DNA from: an uncultured Roseburia sp.
Lineage (GTDB): Bacteria; Bacillota; Clostridia; Lachnospirales; Lachnospiraceae
Assembly (NCBI GenBank): GCA_934358955.1
Contig: CAKRLC010000005.1
Coordinates: 1 to 53,239 of the forward strand
Length of the DNA: 53,239 bases
Direction: 5' to 3'
In this document: positions 26,204 through 34,965 of the stretch, one piece after another
Numbering within the stretch: the stretch's first letter is position 1
How the letters are laid out: every line of letters starts with the position of its first letter
Position numbers and translations under genes: made by a program
The notes under the pieces: generated by a model
What the model was told of the DNA's origin: nothing
The model's input: the letters and a program-made list of their open reading frames with translations, nothing else
The model's database searches: none

Positions 26204-26781
26204 CCATTGGTATCTGCGGCTGCGAAAGAGCCTGCGGCGTCACCCATCTTACAATTGGTCTTGCCAACTTCTGTGCATCAAAGCAGAAGCTTGCAACTGG
26301 CTGTATCGAGTTAAATGACACGCATGCTTTCTCCCATCTGTCTGACTTTCCTGGTTCAATCAGTATTCCTGCCACAAATACAAGCCATGCCCTGATCTCC
26401 ATTTATGGTGTCGATTACTACCCGGAAATGACAGTTTCCGAAATTCCGGAAATCTATGATGCCGGCTATGACTATCTGCTGCTGGATTTTGGAATTCTGA
26501 CAGATCAGACTTCAGGCGAATTTTTACGCTGCGACCAACGAATTGTAATTGGCAGTCTTTCTCCATGGAAAGCGCATAGTTATCACACGTTTTTTCAAAC
26601 GTACCTGGCTACCAAAAAACAACAGAAATGTATGCTGTTTCTAGCATTGTCAGGTGAGCAGAAAAATATACACAAATCCATTTTTCGCTATCCGGTTTCC
26701 ATACAGTTTATTCCTTTCTTTTGTGACCCTTTTCATATCGGTAAAGATCTGTTTCCTTTTTTACAGGCACTGCTTTTTTGA
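26164..26781 (+). CDS. ParA/MinD-like P-loop protein (partner of the kinase)
   Basis: About 205 aa. Starts near VTIGICGCERACGVTHLTIGLANF, the same P-loop-like pattern as the C-terminal half of the kinase, then CIELND and DYLLLDFGILTD, matching a Walker B-like strand of the SIMIBI fold. No ATG, GTG or TTG lies at the right place: AAAGGAG (26148-26154) is 9 nt before ATT 26164, which I use as start; ATG 26428 would cut off the whole P-loop. It overlaps the end of the kinase by 40 bp. Confidence 0.7.
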   Translation: MFAFHKKTIQKHVTIGICGCERACGVTHLTIGLANFCASKQKLATGCIELNDTHAFSHLSDFPGSISIPATNTSHALISIYGVDYYPEMTVSEIPEIYDAGYDYLLLDFGILTDQTSGEFLRCDQRIVIGSLSPWKAHSYHTFFQTYLATKKQQKCMLFLALSGEQKNIHKSIFRYPVSIQFIPFFCDPFHIGKDLFPFLQALLF

Positions 26782-26864
26782 TCGGAACAGATTATTTTGA
26801 TATATCACGAATTGCAACTAATGCGTTTCCTTTTGGTCCGCACTATTTACAGGGGGAAAATAGA

Positions 26865-27083
26865 ATGTTTGAGCATGCAAAAGAGCTTTATATTGAATTA
26901 TCTTCCCTGGAAAACCGGGGAGTAACAATCTGGTTGGAAGGAAGTCCCAGTGATTCTTTCGGTGTAACCAGTCAGCTGAATATTCATGAAGAAAATGAAT
27001 ATATGCGGGATTATGTCTTTGAAGAAGGGAGGCTGAAAGAAGTACATTTTGACAAAATAGAAACCCACAGTAAAAAAGAATAA
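26865..27083 (+). CDS. Small acidic protein of the kinase cassette
   Basis: 72 aa, rich in Glu; no membrane segment. GGGGG lies 8 nt before ATG 26865. I do not recognise a family. It is 83 bp after the P-loop protein and its stop codon is inside a terminator-like hairpin. Probable third gene of the kinase cassette. Confidence 0.65.
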   Translation: MFEHAKELYIELSSLENRGVTIWLEGSPSDSFGVTSQLNIHEENEYMRDYVFEEGRLKEVHFDKIETHSKKE

Positions 27084-27111
27084 TGTTTTGGAAAACCATA
27101 TTCTTTTTTAC
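27070..27111 (+). terminator. Terminator at the end of the kinase cassette
   Basis: Stem GTAAAAAAGAATA / TATTCTTTTTTAC with an inner GTTTT/AAAAC pair; the last codons and stop of the small acidic protein lie in the left arm. Confidence 0.7.
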
Positions 27112-27243
27112 CTCACCCTGATTCTGCAGGAAAATTTGGATGTAAGGAACTCTCAATGCCTGATGCAATCCAAATATGCCAATTGAAATTGATAGATACA
27201 AAAAAGCTGAGGTTACTGATATTTTTGCAGTCCTCAGCTTTTT
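27112..27243 (+). ncRNA. Possible small RNA with its own terminator
   Basis: No ORF. ATTTGGAT and ATCCAAAT form an 8-bp stem, followed by a strong terminator AAAAAGCTGAGG / CCTCAGCTTTTT (27201-27243) with an inner ACTG/CAGT pair. A promoter is not obvious; it could also be read-through structure after the cassette. Confidence 0.3.
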
Positions 27244-27244
27244 G

Positions 27245-27360
27245 TTTAACGATTCGCAGACTCATTTTAAGTTTTTGCTTCGCAAAAGGGTCTGCTCACT
27301 CTTGAATCACTTTCTTACGCAGCAAAACAGCTAGTGTTTTACTGCTGAGTGAACAGTAAC
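27245..27360 (+). mobile_element. Short copy of the MITE-like element
   Basis: About 115 bp, nearly identical (one substitution and one 1-bp indel) to 44772-44887. The right end GAGTGAACAGTAAC is kept; the left 28 bp of the longer copy are missing. GCTTTTTG flanks it on both sides (27237-27244 and 27361-27368), an 8-bp direct repeat. It sits right after the T-run of the preceding terminator. The remaining bases up to 27490 are AT-rich leader of the GH18 gene. Confidence 0.8.
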
Positions 27361-27490
27361 GCTTTTTGTTATCTTTTTCTTAAGAAATCCCCAGGCACTA
27401 TGATTTTCATTCTCTATATGCTACAATACGTCTGTAACCGCTTTTTTGTTACTGTTTTTTACTACTTATTACAGCAGAAAGGAACTTTTT

Positions 27491-29215
27491 ATGAAGAAAA
27501 AAATCATACCGGTCATTGCTGCCGCTGTACTCATCCTTGTTGTCATACTCTTTATGGCATTAGGCGATTTTATTGAAAAATATACTCCATCCAACGAGAC
27601 AGAAGATCTTTCTTCCTATTATAATCTTTCTTCCGACACGGATATCGCACTGATCATAAATAATGAAGTGATCGATGCCAAAGGACGCATGATCAATAAC
27701 ATTCCGTATCTTAGCTATGAAGCTGTTCGAAGCTATCTGAATCCACGCTTCTACTGGGATTCAAATGAAAATATATTACGATATGCAACTGCAAATGATC
27801 TTATTTCTGCCTCTGCAGAAAGTAATACTTATACCGTTTCCAAAGACACCCGTACCTTTGACAGTACCATTGTCACCTCAGATGCTTCTACTGCATATCT
27901 GGCCCTGGACTTTGTAAAACAGTATTCTGATTTTGATTATACTCTTTATACAGAACCAAACCGTCTTGTCATTACAACCGCGTGGGGTGATTATACGGTT
28001 GCTTCTGCCAAAAAGAAATCCGATATCCGTTACCAGGGAGGTATCAAGAGCCCGATTCTTAAGGAAATCGAAAAAAATACACAGCTGACTATCCTTGAAT
28101 CCGGCGAAAAATGGACCAAAGTATCTACGGAAGATGGTATTATTGGTTATGTCCGTTCAAAAAATCTTGGTTCCTCTTCCACTTTGACAAAAACAAGTGA
28201 TTATGTACCGGAAGAATTTACTCACATTACCAAGAATTTCAAAATTAATATGGCATGGCATCAGGTGACAAATCAGTCTGCCAATGGTAATATTGCATCG
28301 GTTTTACAGAATACCAAAGGTATTAATGTTATCTCTCCAACCTGGTTTTATCTGAATGACAACAATGGTAATCTTGCATCCCTTGCAAGTACAAAATATG
28401 TCGACTACTGTCACCAGAATGGCATTGAAGTATGGGCATTGGTAAGTAATCTGGAAAACCCGGATGCCAGTGCAGAGGAAGTCCTCTCTCACACTTCTTC
28501 CCGCGATAATCTCACCAATAATCTGATCTCTGCCGCGATCCAATATGATCTCGACGGAATCAATATTGACTTTGAAGCATTGAATGTAGACCTTGTCGGT
28601 ACATCCTTTATTCAGTTTATCCGGGAATTATCGATCAAGTGCGCCAATAACGGCATTGTACTTTCTGTAGATAATTATGTTCCAAGTGCATATACGAACT
28701 TCTATAACCGCGCTGAACAGGCACTCTTTGCCGATTATGTCGTTCTTATGGCCTATGATGAACACTATGCAGGCTCCAGTGAAGCCGGTTCCGTCGCCTC
28801 TATCGGCTACGTGACGGAAGGTGTGAAAAATACTTTAACAGACGTTCCGGCAGATCAGCTTATTCTTGGCATGCCTTTCTACACAAGAGTATGGTCTGAA
28901 ACACCTGTTGATAACCCTGATGCAGAAGATGGCTCCCAAAGCTATACCCTTTCTTCGTATGCTGCAAGTATGTCCGACGTACGCAAGCTGATCTCTGCTA
29001 ATGGTCTTGAACCGATATGGTTCGATGAAGTTGGTCAGAATTGTGTCGAATACGAAAATAATGGTGTCCGCTATAAAATCTGGATTGAGGATGCAGCTTC
29101 CCTTGAACAGAAATTAACAGTTCTGAGTTCCAACAATCTTGCCGGCGGTGCTTTCTGGAAGCTTGGAATGGAAGACAGTTCCGTCTGGGATACTATCATT
29201 AAATATATTAATTAA
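27491..29215 (+). CDS. Membrane-anchored GH18-family protein with SH3 domain
   Basis: 574 aa. N-terminal membrane anchor (MKKKIIPVIAAAVLILVVILFMAL), a copper-amine-oxidase-N-like region (IALIINNEVIDAKGRMINNIPYLSYEAVR), a bacterial SH3 domain (residues ~180-235), then a GH18 catalytic barrel with DLDGINIDFEAL (catalytic Glu about residue 363), VLMAYDEHY and a final AGGAFWKLGMED. Close to the YaaH/CotR-type spore and wall glycosidases. AAAGGAA precedes ATG 27491. Confidence 0.9.
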   Translation: MKKKIIPVIAAAVLILVVILFMALGDFIEKYTPSNETEDLSSYYNLSSDTDIALIINNEVIDAKGRMINNIPYLSYEAVRSYLNPRFYWDSNENILRYATANDLISASAESNTYTVSKDTRTFDSTIVTSDASTAYLALDFVKQYSDFDYTLYTEPNRLVITTAWGDYTVASAKKKSDIRYQGGIKSPILKEIEKNTQLTILESGEKWTKVSTEDGIIGYVRSKNLGSSSTLTKTSDYVPEEFTHITKNFKINMAWHQVTNQSANGNIASVLQNTKGINVISPTWFYLNDNNGNLASLASTKYVDYCHQNGIEVWALVSNLENPDASAEEVLSHTSSRDNLTNNLISAAIQYDLDGINIDFEALNVDLVGTSFIQFIRELSIKCANNGIVLSVDNYVPSAYTNFYNRAEQALFADYVVLMAYDEHYAGSSEAGSVASIGYVTEGVKNTLTDVPADQLILGMPFYTRVWSETPVDNPDAEDGSQSYTLSSYAASMSDVRKLISANGLEPIWFDEVGQNCVEYENNGVRYKIWIEDAASLEQKLTVLSSNNLAGGAFWKLGMEDSSVWDTIIKYIN

Positions 29216-29251
29216 TTGATGGAACAAATACCCAAACTTTTTATTGGCATA

Positions 29252-29303
29252 AATCCTGTAATTCATGCGTAACCTATAAGCAAATGAATTACAGGATTTT
29301 TTT
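29252..29303 (+). terminator. Terminator hairpin that also covers the amidase ribosome site
   Basis: Perfect 15-bp stem AATCCTGTAATTCAT / ATGAATTACAGGATT (29252-29266, 29284-29298), 17-nt loop, then seven T up to the amidase ATG at 29304. The only ribosome-like site for that ATG (CAGGA) is in the right arm. Confidence 0.85.
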
Positions 29304-30071
29304 ATGAAACGATGTATTGCATTTTCCCTAGGGATCCTTCTTATTCTCTGTGCTCTCCACTTTGCCCAGAAAGGTATTCTTCTTGTTGAAAGCCACAAAG
29401 CTCAGATTTCTGAGATCTGTATTGTCATAGATGCCGGTCATGGCGGCAGTGATCCCGGAAAAGTCGGAGTAAATGATGCCCTTGAAAAAGATATTAATCT
29501 CATTGTTGCACAAAAACTGGCAGACCTTCTCCGTCAAAACCACATCTCTATTGTCATGACCCGTAATTCGGACCAGGGGCTTTATTCGGAAGCTGCTGAA
29601 AATCAAAAAGTAGATGACATGCACAAACGCTGTAAATTAATTGATGATGCCAATCCCCTTTTTACAGTCAGCATCCATCAAAACAGTTACCCGGATCCTT
29701 CGATCAAAGGGGCTCAGGTTTTTTACTATGCCCAGTCAGAAAAAGGAAAAAACCTTGCCGAAACCATTCAATCAGCCCTTGTTTCACAGGTTGATCCACA
29801 AAATCACCGTTTAGCCAAGGCAAACGAAAGTTATTATCTGCTTCGGAAAACAAGCTCACCGACTATTATTGTGGAATGCGGTTTTTTAAGTAATCCCGAA
29901 GAAGCCGGTCTTCTTCTTCAGGATGATTATCAGGGAAAGCTCGCCAACGCCGTCTGTTCTGGTATTTTGACCTATCTCGCCAGAGAATTTCCAGAGAATG
30001 CCAGTCCTTTTGCCCCTTTCGATACAGAGCTTTTTGATGGATTTTCATCTACGGAATCACCATTAAATTAA
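29304..30071 (+). CDS. N-acetylmuramoyl-L-alanine amidase (Amidase_3, CwlD-like)
   Basis: 255 aa. Zn-dependent amidase that removes stem peptides from peptidoglycan. N-terminal signal/anchor (CIAFSLGILLILCALHF), then catalytic domain with VIDAGHGGSD (His46), SIHQNSY, and IIVECGFLSNPEE (catalytic Glu). Size and layout fit CwlD, which makes cortex muramic lactam in spore formers. A terminator-type hairpin lies immediately before the start. Confidence 0.92.
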   Translation: MKRCIAFSLGILLILCALHFAQKGILLVESHKAQISEICIVIDAGHGGSDPGKVGVNDALEKDINLIVAQKLADLLRQNHISIVMTRNSDQGLYSEAAENQKVDDMHKRCKLIDDANPLFTVSIHQNSYPDPSIKGAQVFYYAQSEKGKNLAETIQSALVSQVDPQNHRLAKANESYYLLRKTSSPTIIVECGFLSNPEEAGLLLQDDYQGKLANAVCSGILTYLAREFPENASPFAPFDTELFDGFSSTESPLN

Positions 30072-30111
30072 AACCTTCTTTCACACGCAAAAGCAGGCCT
30101 CACTAAATTTC

Positions 30112-30152
30112 AAAAAAAAGATCTTACCAGTTTCCTGATAAGATCTTTTTTC
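30112..30152. terminator. Bidirectional terminator between amidase gene and glgB
   Basis: AAAAAAGATCTTA / TAAGATCTTTTTT arms with inner CAG/CTG pair, T-runs on both strands. Confidence 0.88.
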
Positions 30153-30162
30153 TTTTCATATT

Positions 30163-32061
30163 TTAATATTTAAATACCGCTACACCATAGCCCTCTAAAG
30201 GATAGGCAAATGAATAAGCTCTTCCATCACATTCTGACTTTACTGCTTTATAAGAAGTCTCTTTTACTGCTCCACTTCCACCAAATTCTGCCGCATCACT
30301 GTCTAATACCAGTTTGTATGTTTTTCTCTTCGGCACACCAACACGGTAGTCCGGACGTGCGACCGGTGTAAAGTTACATACAAATAACAGGTTATTCTTT
30401 CCATTTTTGCTCTTGCGCACAAAACTGAAAATACTGCGATCCGCATCATTTGCATTGATCCATTCGAAGCCTTCCCAACTACTGTCAAGCTCATATAAGG
30501 ATGGATTCTTCTGATATAAATGAAGTAATGCTTTTACCCATTTCTGCATCTGGCTATGATCCGGATTTTCTAACAGATACCAGTCAAGCTCTCTTGCCTC
30601 ACTCCATTCCTGAAGCTGTGCAAATTCCTGACCCATGAACAATAATTTCTTACCCGGATGTCCTGTCATAAATGCATATGCAACCATAAGATTCTGGAAT
30701 TTTTCTCTTCCAAGTCCCGGCATTTTATTTAGCATAGAGCATTTCAGATGTACAACTTCATCATGGGATAATACTAATATGTACTTCTCGCTTTCGTTGT
30801 AGCTCATAGCAAATGTCATCTTATGATGATTATTTTTTCTAAAATATGGATCCAGCTTCATATAATCGAGGAAATCATGCATCCATCCCATATTCCACTT
30901 ATAACTGAAATTCAAGCCATCATCTTCGACTTTTCCTGTCACCTTCGGCCATGCAGTCGATTCTTCCGCAATCATCACTGCACCCGGATTTCTTCCAAGG
31001 ATCAATGTATTGATATGCTTGAAGAATTCGATCGCTTCCAGATTCTTATTGTCCCCGTATTTATTTGGAACCCACTGTCCTGCTTCTTTACCATAATCCA
31101 GATACAGCATAGATGCAACTGCATCGACACGTAATCCATCAATATGGTAATGTTCAATCCACATCAGCGCACTTCCGATCAGGAAATTCTTTACTTCATT
31201 TTTCGCATAGTCAAAAATCTTAGTGCCCCAGTCCGGATGCTCTCCTTTTCTTGGGTCAGCATACTCATACAGGCAGGTTCCGTCAAATTCTGCCAGTCCA
31301 TGTGCATCCTTTGGAAAATGGGCCGGCACCCAATCCAGCAGAACGCCTATCTTATGTTTATGACATTCGTTGATAAAGTATGCAAAATCTTTTGGCGTTC
31401 CATAACGGGATGTTGGTGCATAATATCCAGTCACCTGATATCCCCAGGAACCATCAAATGGGTATTCTGAAATTCCCATCAACTCGATATGGGTATATCC
31501 CATCTCTTTTACATATGGAATCAATGTTTTTGCAAGATCCCTGTAACTGTAAAATCCATCCTCATCCCGTCCCGGATGACGTTTCCAGGAACCCGGATGT
31601 ACTTCATAAATTGCCATTGGCTGGGCATAAACATCTTCCACTGCGGCACGCTCGGTCATCCATTTACTGTCAGACCATTTAAAATGCTCAATATCCGCCA
31701 GTGCAGATGCTGTTCCTGGACGAAGCTCTGCATAATTGGCATACGGATCTGCCTTGTACAGACGTTTTCCATCCTTTGTCTCGATCAGATACTTATACAG
31801 CTCGCCCTCTTTTAAACCTGGAATAAATAATTCATAAATGCCCATCGTCTCAGGCTCAAGGCGTTCCATTTCGTTCGCAGTCTCATCCCAGTCATTAAAC
31901 GTTCCAATGATGAACACCCGCTCTGCATTTGGAGCCCACAGATCAAAGCATACTCCCTTAATACCTTTTTGTTCTGTAAAATGAGCTCCTAACTTATGGT
32001 AGATCTCATAATGTGTTGCCTGTCCAAACAGGTAACGATCCAGTTCTGTGAAATTAGCCAT
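30163..32061 (-). CDS. glgB: 1,4-alpha-glucan branching enzyme
   Basis: Introduces alpha-1,6 branches into glycogen. 632 aa: N-terminal CBM48 (FDLWAPNAERVFIIGTFNDWDE), GH13 barrel with GLRVDAVASMLY (nucleophile Asp), MIAEESTAWP (acid/base Glu), VLSHDEVVH (Asp), and a C-terminal all-beta domain. Full length. No other glycogen gene is adjacent, so it stands apart from a glg operon. Confidence 0.95.
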   Translation of the reverse strand: MANFTELDRYLFGQATHYEIYHKLGAHFTEQKGIKGVCFDLWAPNAERVFIIGTFNDWDETANEMERLEPETMGIYELFIPGLKEGELYKYLIETKDGKRLYKADPYANYAELRPGTASALADIEHFKWSDSKWMTERAAVEDVYAQPMAIYEVHPGSWKRHPGRDEDGFYSYRDLAKTLIPYVKEMGYTHIELMGISEYPFDGSWGYQVTGYYAPTSRYGTPKDFAYFINECHKHKIGVLLDWVPAHFPKDAHGLAEFDGTCLYEYADPRKGEHPDWGTKIFDYAKNEVKNFLIGSALMWIEHYHIDGLRVDAVASMLYLDYGKEAGQWVPNKYGDNKNLEAIEFFKHINTLILGRNPGAVMIAEESTAWPKVTGKVEDDGLNFSYKWNMGWMHDFLDYMKLDPYFRKNNHHKMTFAMSYNESEKYILVLSHDEVVHLKCSMLNKMPGLGREKFQNLMVAYAFMTGHPGKKLLFMGQEFAQLQEWSEARELDWYLLENPDHSQMQKWVKALLHLYQKNPSLYELDSSWEGFEWINANDADRSIFSFVRKSKNGKNNLLFVCNFTPVARPDYRVGVPKRKTYKLVLDSDAAEFGGSGAVKETSYKAVKSECDGRAYSFAYPLEGYGVAVFKY

Positions 32062-32126
32062 TACCCAATACCCCTTTTCTTTTAATTATTAATCATAGCC
32101 CGATGGTCTTTTCTGACCTTCACCTG

Positions 32127-34856
32127 CTATGCATCAAAATCTTTCTCCCGCAAAATAATATAATCATCCGCGTCGTATCTTCTGGATGTTATAATACTGA
32201 ATGCTTTTATCAATCCACCCTTTTCTGAATGCTCCACTGCTTTATCCACAACATCCTTCACCTCTGCTAAAGTTGTTGCACGATCCACATGTTCAATATT
32301 ACTGATACTGTTATAAAGTGCCAATACACCCATATCATCGATCGTGTAGCCAAGCTCATTAGCATAAGATTTTGCAAAAGTAACCAGTTCATCACTTGTA
32401 AAAATCGGGATGTTGATCTTCTCCGAAAACTTTGCTGCAAAACCTTCACTCTGTGAAAGTGCCTTCTGAATACCACGCTTAGTATCTTCCATAATAACAA
32501 ACACGCCACTGGTATCCTGCTCTAATAACAGCGAAAGTCTTACCGCCGTGTCTTTGGAAAGTTCTCCTGCCTTTTCAATGATCAGACAGCCCCCTTCCAC
32601 CTTCTTTAATAAAGATGCGGCATCCTTCTCGTTCAGCGCTGCTGCCTCGATTTTTCCAATCTTTCCATTCGGTTTTCCAATCTCCTGCTGAATTGCTTTT
32701 ATCATATTGGTGGCCATAACCGTTTTTCCGCTTCCCGGTCCGCCCTGTATGATCATATTACCGGTAGAAGCTGTTTTTCCATTGGTAAGATGCAGGATCG
32801 CTCCTGTCATTGCCTGACAAATCTGCTTCTCCATTCCATCAATTGGAACAAAATATGTAAAAATCTCTTTTTGCTCTGCTGATAGCTTCTGGATCGTATT
32901 CGGAAGTTCAAAGCTTTCTGCCTCTGCAATTTCCGGCAATGGCTCTGTATTCTCTTCCTGTATCTTCAACTCCTGTGGAAACTCGATTTTCGGAAGTTCT
33001 ACCTCTTCTTTTTCAGCCTCTGCATCCTGCGTCATCTGACGCACTGTTTCTGCCAAAAGTGCCTTTTCCACAGCATCATCTGCAGCCTCTGTCTTTTCCG
33101 GCTCCTGTGCGGTTTCCATGACAGCTTCTGTCTCAGGCATCAGTTCTTTTACTCCTGCTGCCACAGCAAAAAGAGCTTCTTCTTCCGCCTTTGCCTCGTC
33201 TGCTTCTGTTTCTGTTTCACAGCCTTCTTTCTGTACTGGTTCCTCTGTGACTGGAAGTTCTTCACTTGAATCTGCTTCTTCTGATATTGCTTCCGGTTCA
33301 GTAACCGCTGCAATCTGCTCATCTATCTGCGCATTCTCGTCACTCAGCCGGTCAATCTCCTTCTGAAGAAACTGATTCATGTTCATCATCATCTGTGTAG
33401 CTTTATCGTCTCCGATCCGCCCATCGTCACCTGTATTTTCAAGAAGCTCCCTGGCTACAGTTTCCGGATCCAGCTCCGGAAGCACATCAGACAGACGCTT
33501 CATAATATCTTCTGCCTCCTGAAGTGCCTTTGCTTTTGCTTCTTCTAACCTTCTCTGCTCTGCCTGCTCAATTGCACGCTCTGCCGCCTGTCTTGTCTTC
33601 TCCCACTCTGCCAGGACATCTTCGATGCTCATCTCGCTGGCGATCAACGGTTCCTCAACCACTTCTTCGCGTTCTTCCTGACAATCCGTTGACTCTTCTT
33701 CTGATTCTGTCTCCGCCTCAACTGGCTCTTCTGCCACCTTCGGTTCTTCTTCCGGTTCTGTCTCTGGCTTAGCTGGCTCTTCTGCCACCTTTGGTTCTTC
33801 TTTGTCTTCTGCCTCCATTACCGGCTTGGACTTTTCTTCTTCCCCAGTATCCTCTGCTGTCTCCTGCTGCAATGTCGGTTCTGCTATATTTGGCTCAGAC
33901 ATTTTTGGTTCGTCTGCTTCCTTTTCCACAAAAGCTGTATTCTCTGCCACCGGCTTTTCAGCTGCAACAGACTGTGTCGCCGCACCCGCTTCCACTCCGG
34001 ATGGTGTCTGCAGATATGGGATATCCTCCACCATCTTTTTGATGTTATCCATCGTATCTGCTACCGTCTCCTGTTCGGTTGCCTGCAGGATCTCACGCAT
34101 GCTTTCTCTGAGCTGCTCCTGGAGATTGATCGTGTTAAATCTTTCCGGAGACATCTTCACCTTCGGGATCTCAACAGGTTCCGGTATGATCTCGCCAGAT
34201 TCTAATTTATCTTCCGGTCCGACTTCTACAACTCCTGACCGGTTCTGACAAGCCATCCTGTATTTTCTCTCCTGTGATTCTGTTAATGGCGCGTAAAGCA
34301 TTTTCAGTTCCAATGCACGCTCCACATAAGGTCCATCTCCAAACCAAAGGATCAGATCATCACATGCTTCTACGCATTTTTCTGCCATCCCAGCCTGATG
34401 ATACAGTGTTGCAAGCTCATAAGCCCATTCCTCAGAATATTCTTTTTCATTCAGCTGCTCTAAAATACTGATCAGCGTAGCAGTATCTGCTTTTTTTGCC
34501 TTACTGATCTTATAATTCAAAACATATTTCAGATTATCACGCGGCGCGATCTCTACGAATTCATCATAGTATTCTTTTGCCTCATCGTAATTCTCCATTT
34601 TGATCGCTACTTCGGCCAGACGATATATGATCATCCTTCCGATCGGCGATCTGTCATATGCAGTCAATAGCACTTCCTTGCTGTCTTCATAGCGCCCTAC
34701 CTGCTCATAAATCTCACCGGCTGTCACAAGCGCATTGATATTTTTTATTTTTCGCCAGTTAATACTGTCTACGATCCCGACTGCCTCTTCATACTTGCCT
34801 TCTGCCGCCAGAGACTTCATCTGCTCCAGTTTTAATTTGTACTCATATTTATCCAA
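32127..34856 (-). CDS. Large TPR / acidic linker / AAA+ ATPase protein
   Basis: About 909 aa. N-terminal tetratricopeptide repeats (residues ~1-190, e.g. GEIYEQVGRYEDSKEVLLTAY), a very long acidic Glu/Pro/Ala-rich middle (~270-650) with a 17-residue tandem repeat, and a C-terminal AAA-like ATPase with Walker A GGPGSGKTV (~704) and a CLIIEKAGEL strand in place of a clear Walker B. Resembles a SpoVK/CbbX-type domain. I know similar proteins only from Lachnospiraceae, with no function. GAGGTGG directs initiation at TTG 34856 better than at GTG 34865. Confidence 0.75.
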   Translation of the reverse strand: MDKYEYKLKLEQMKSLAAEGKYEEAVGIVDSINWRKIKNINALVTAGEIYEQVGRYEDSKEVLLTAYDRSPIGRMIIYRLAEVAIKMENYDEAKEYYDEFVEIAPRDNLKYVLNYKISKAKKADTATLISILEQLNEKEYSEEWAYELATLYHQAGMAEKCVEACDDLILWFGDGPYVERALELKMLYAPLTESQERKYRMACQNRSGVVEVGPEDKLESGEIIPEPVEIPKVKMSPERFNTINLQEQLRESMREILQATEQETVADTMDNIKKMVEDIPYLQTPSGVEAGAATQSVAAEKPVAENTAFVEKEADEPKMSEPNIAEPTLQQETAEDTGEEEKSKPVMEAEDKEEPKVAEEPAKPETEPEEEPKVAEEPVEAETESEEESTDCQEEREEVVEEPLIASEMSIEDVLAEWEKTRQAAERAIEQAEQRRLEEAKAKALQEAEDIMKRLSDVLPELDPETVARELLENTGDDGRIGDDKATQMMMNMNQFLQKEIDRLSDENAQIDEQIAAVTEPEAISEEADSSEELPVTEEPVQKEGCETETEADEAKAEEEALFAVAAGVKELMPETEAVMETAQEPEKTEAADDAVEKALLAETVRQMTQDAEAEKEEVELPKIEFPQELKIQEENTEPLPEIAEAESFELPNTIQKLSAEQKEIFTYFVPIDGMEKQICQAMTGAILHLTNGKTASTGNMIIQGGPGSGKTVMATNMIKAIQQEIGKPNGKIGKIEAAALNEKDAASLLKKVEGGCLIIEKAGELSKDTAVRLSLLLEQDTSGVFVIMEDTKRGIQKALSQSEGFAAKFSEKINIPIFTSDELVTFAKSYANELGYTIDDMGVLALYNSISNIEHVDRATTLAEVKDVVDKAVEHSEKGGLIKAFSIITSRRYDADDYIILREKDFDA
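33690..33810 (-). repeat. 51-bp tandem repeat inside the TPR/AAA gene
   Basis: CTGGCTCTTCTGCCACCTT recurs at 33722 and 33773 (plus-strand reading), a 51-bp = 17-codon period, encoding EEPKVAEEP-type acidic units. The copies are near-identical at DNA level, so the number may vary between strains. Confidence 0.75.
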
Positions 34857-34965
34857 TTCTGCCACCTCGAAATGTGCGATTTTCGTATTTCATACTATAA
34901 GATTTCCCTGTATTTTCTTATAGTTTTCCTATTATTTCTAAGTTTATCATAGGCGCATAGAGATG

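Noticed and set aside
26428..26781. Starting the second P-loop protein at ATG 26428
   Set aside because: It would remove the P-loop and first strands, which are clearly coding in the same frame upstream and match the kinase's C-terminal domain.
27245..27360. CRISPR-like or tRNA-like reading of the repeated segment
   Set aside because: Two copies 17 kb apart with target duplications and inverted ends fit a mobile element; there are no regular spacers and no tRNA cloverleaf.
33690..33810. Intergenic minisatellite
   Set aside because: The 51-bp unit keeps frame inside the TPR/AAA gene and encodes acidic repeats, so it is a coding repeat.
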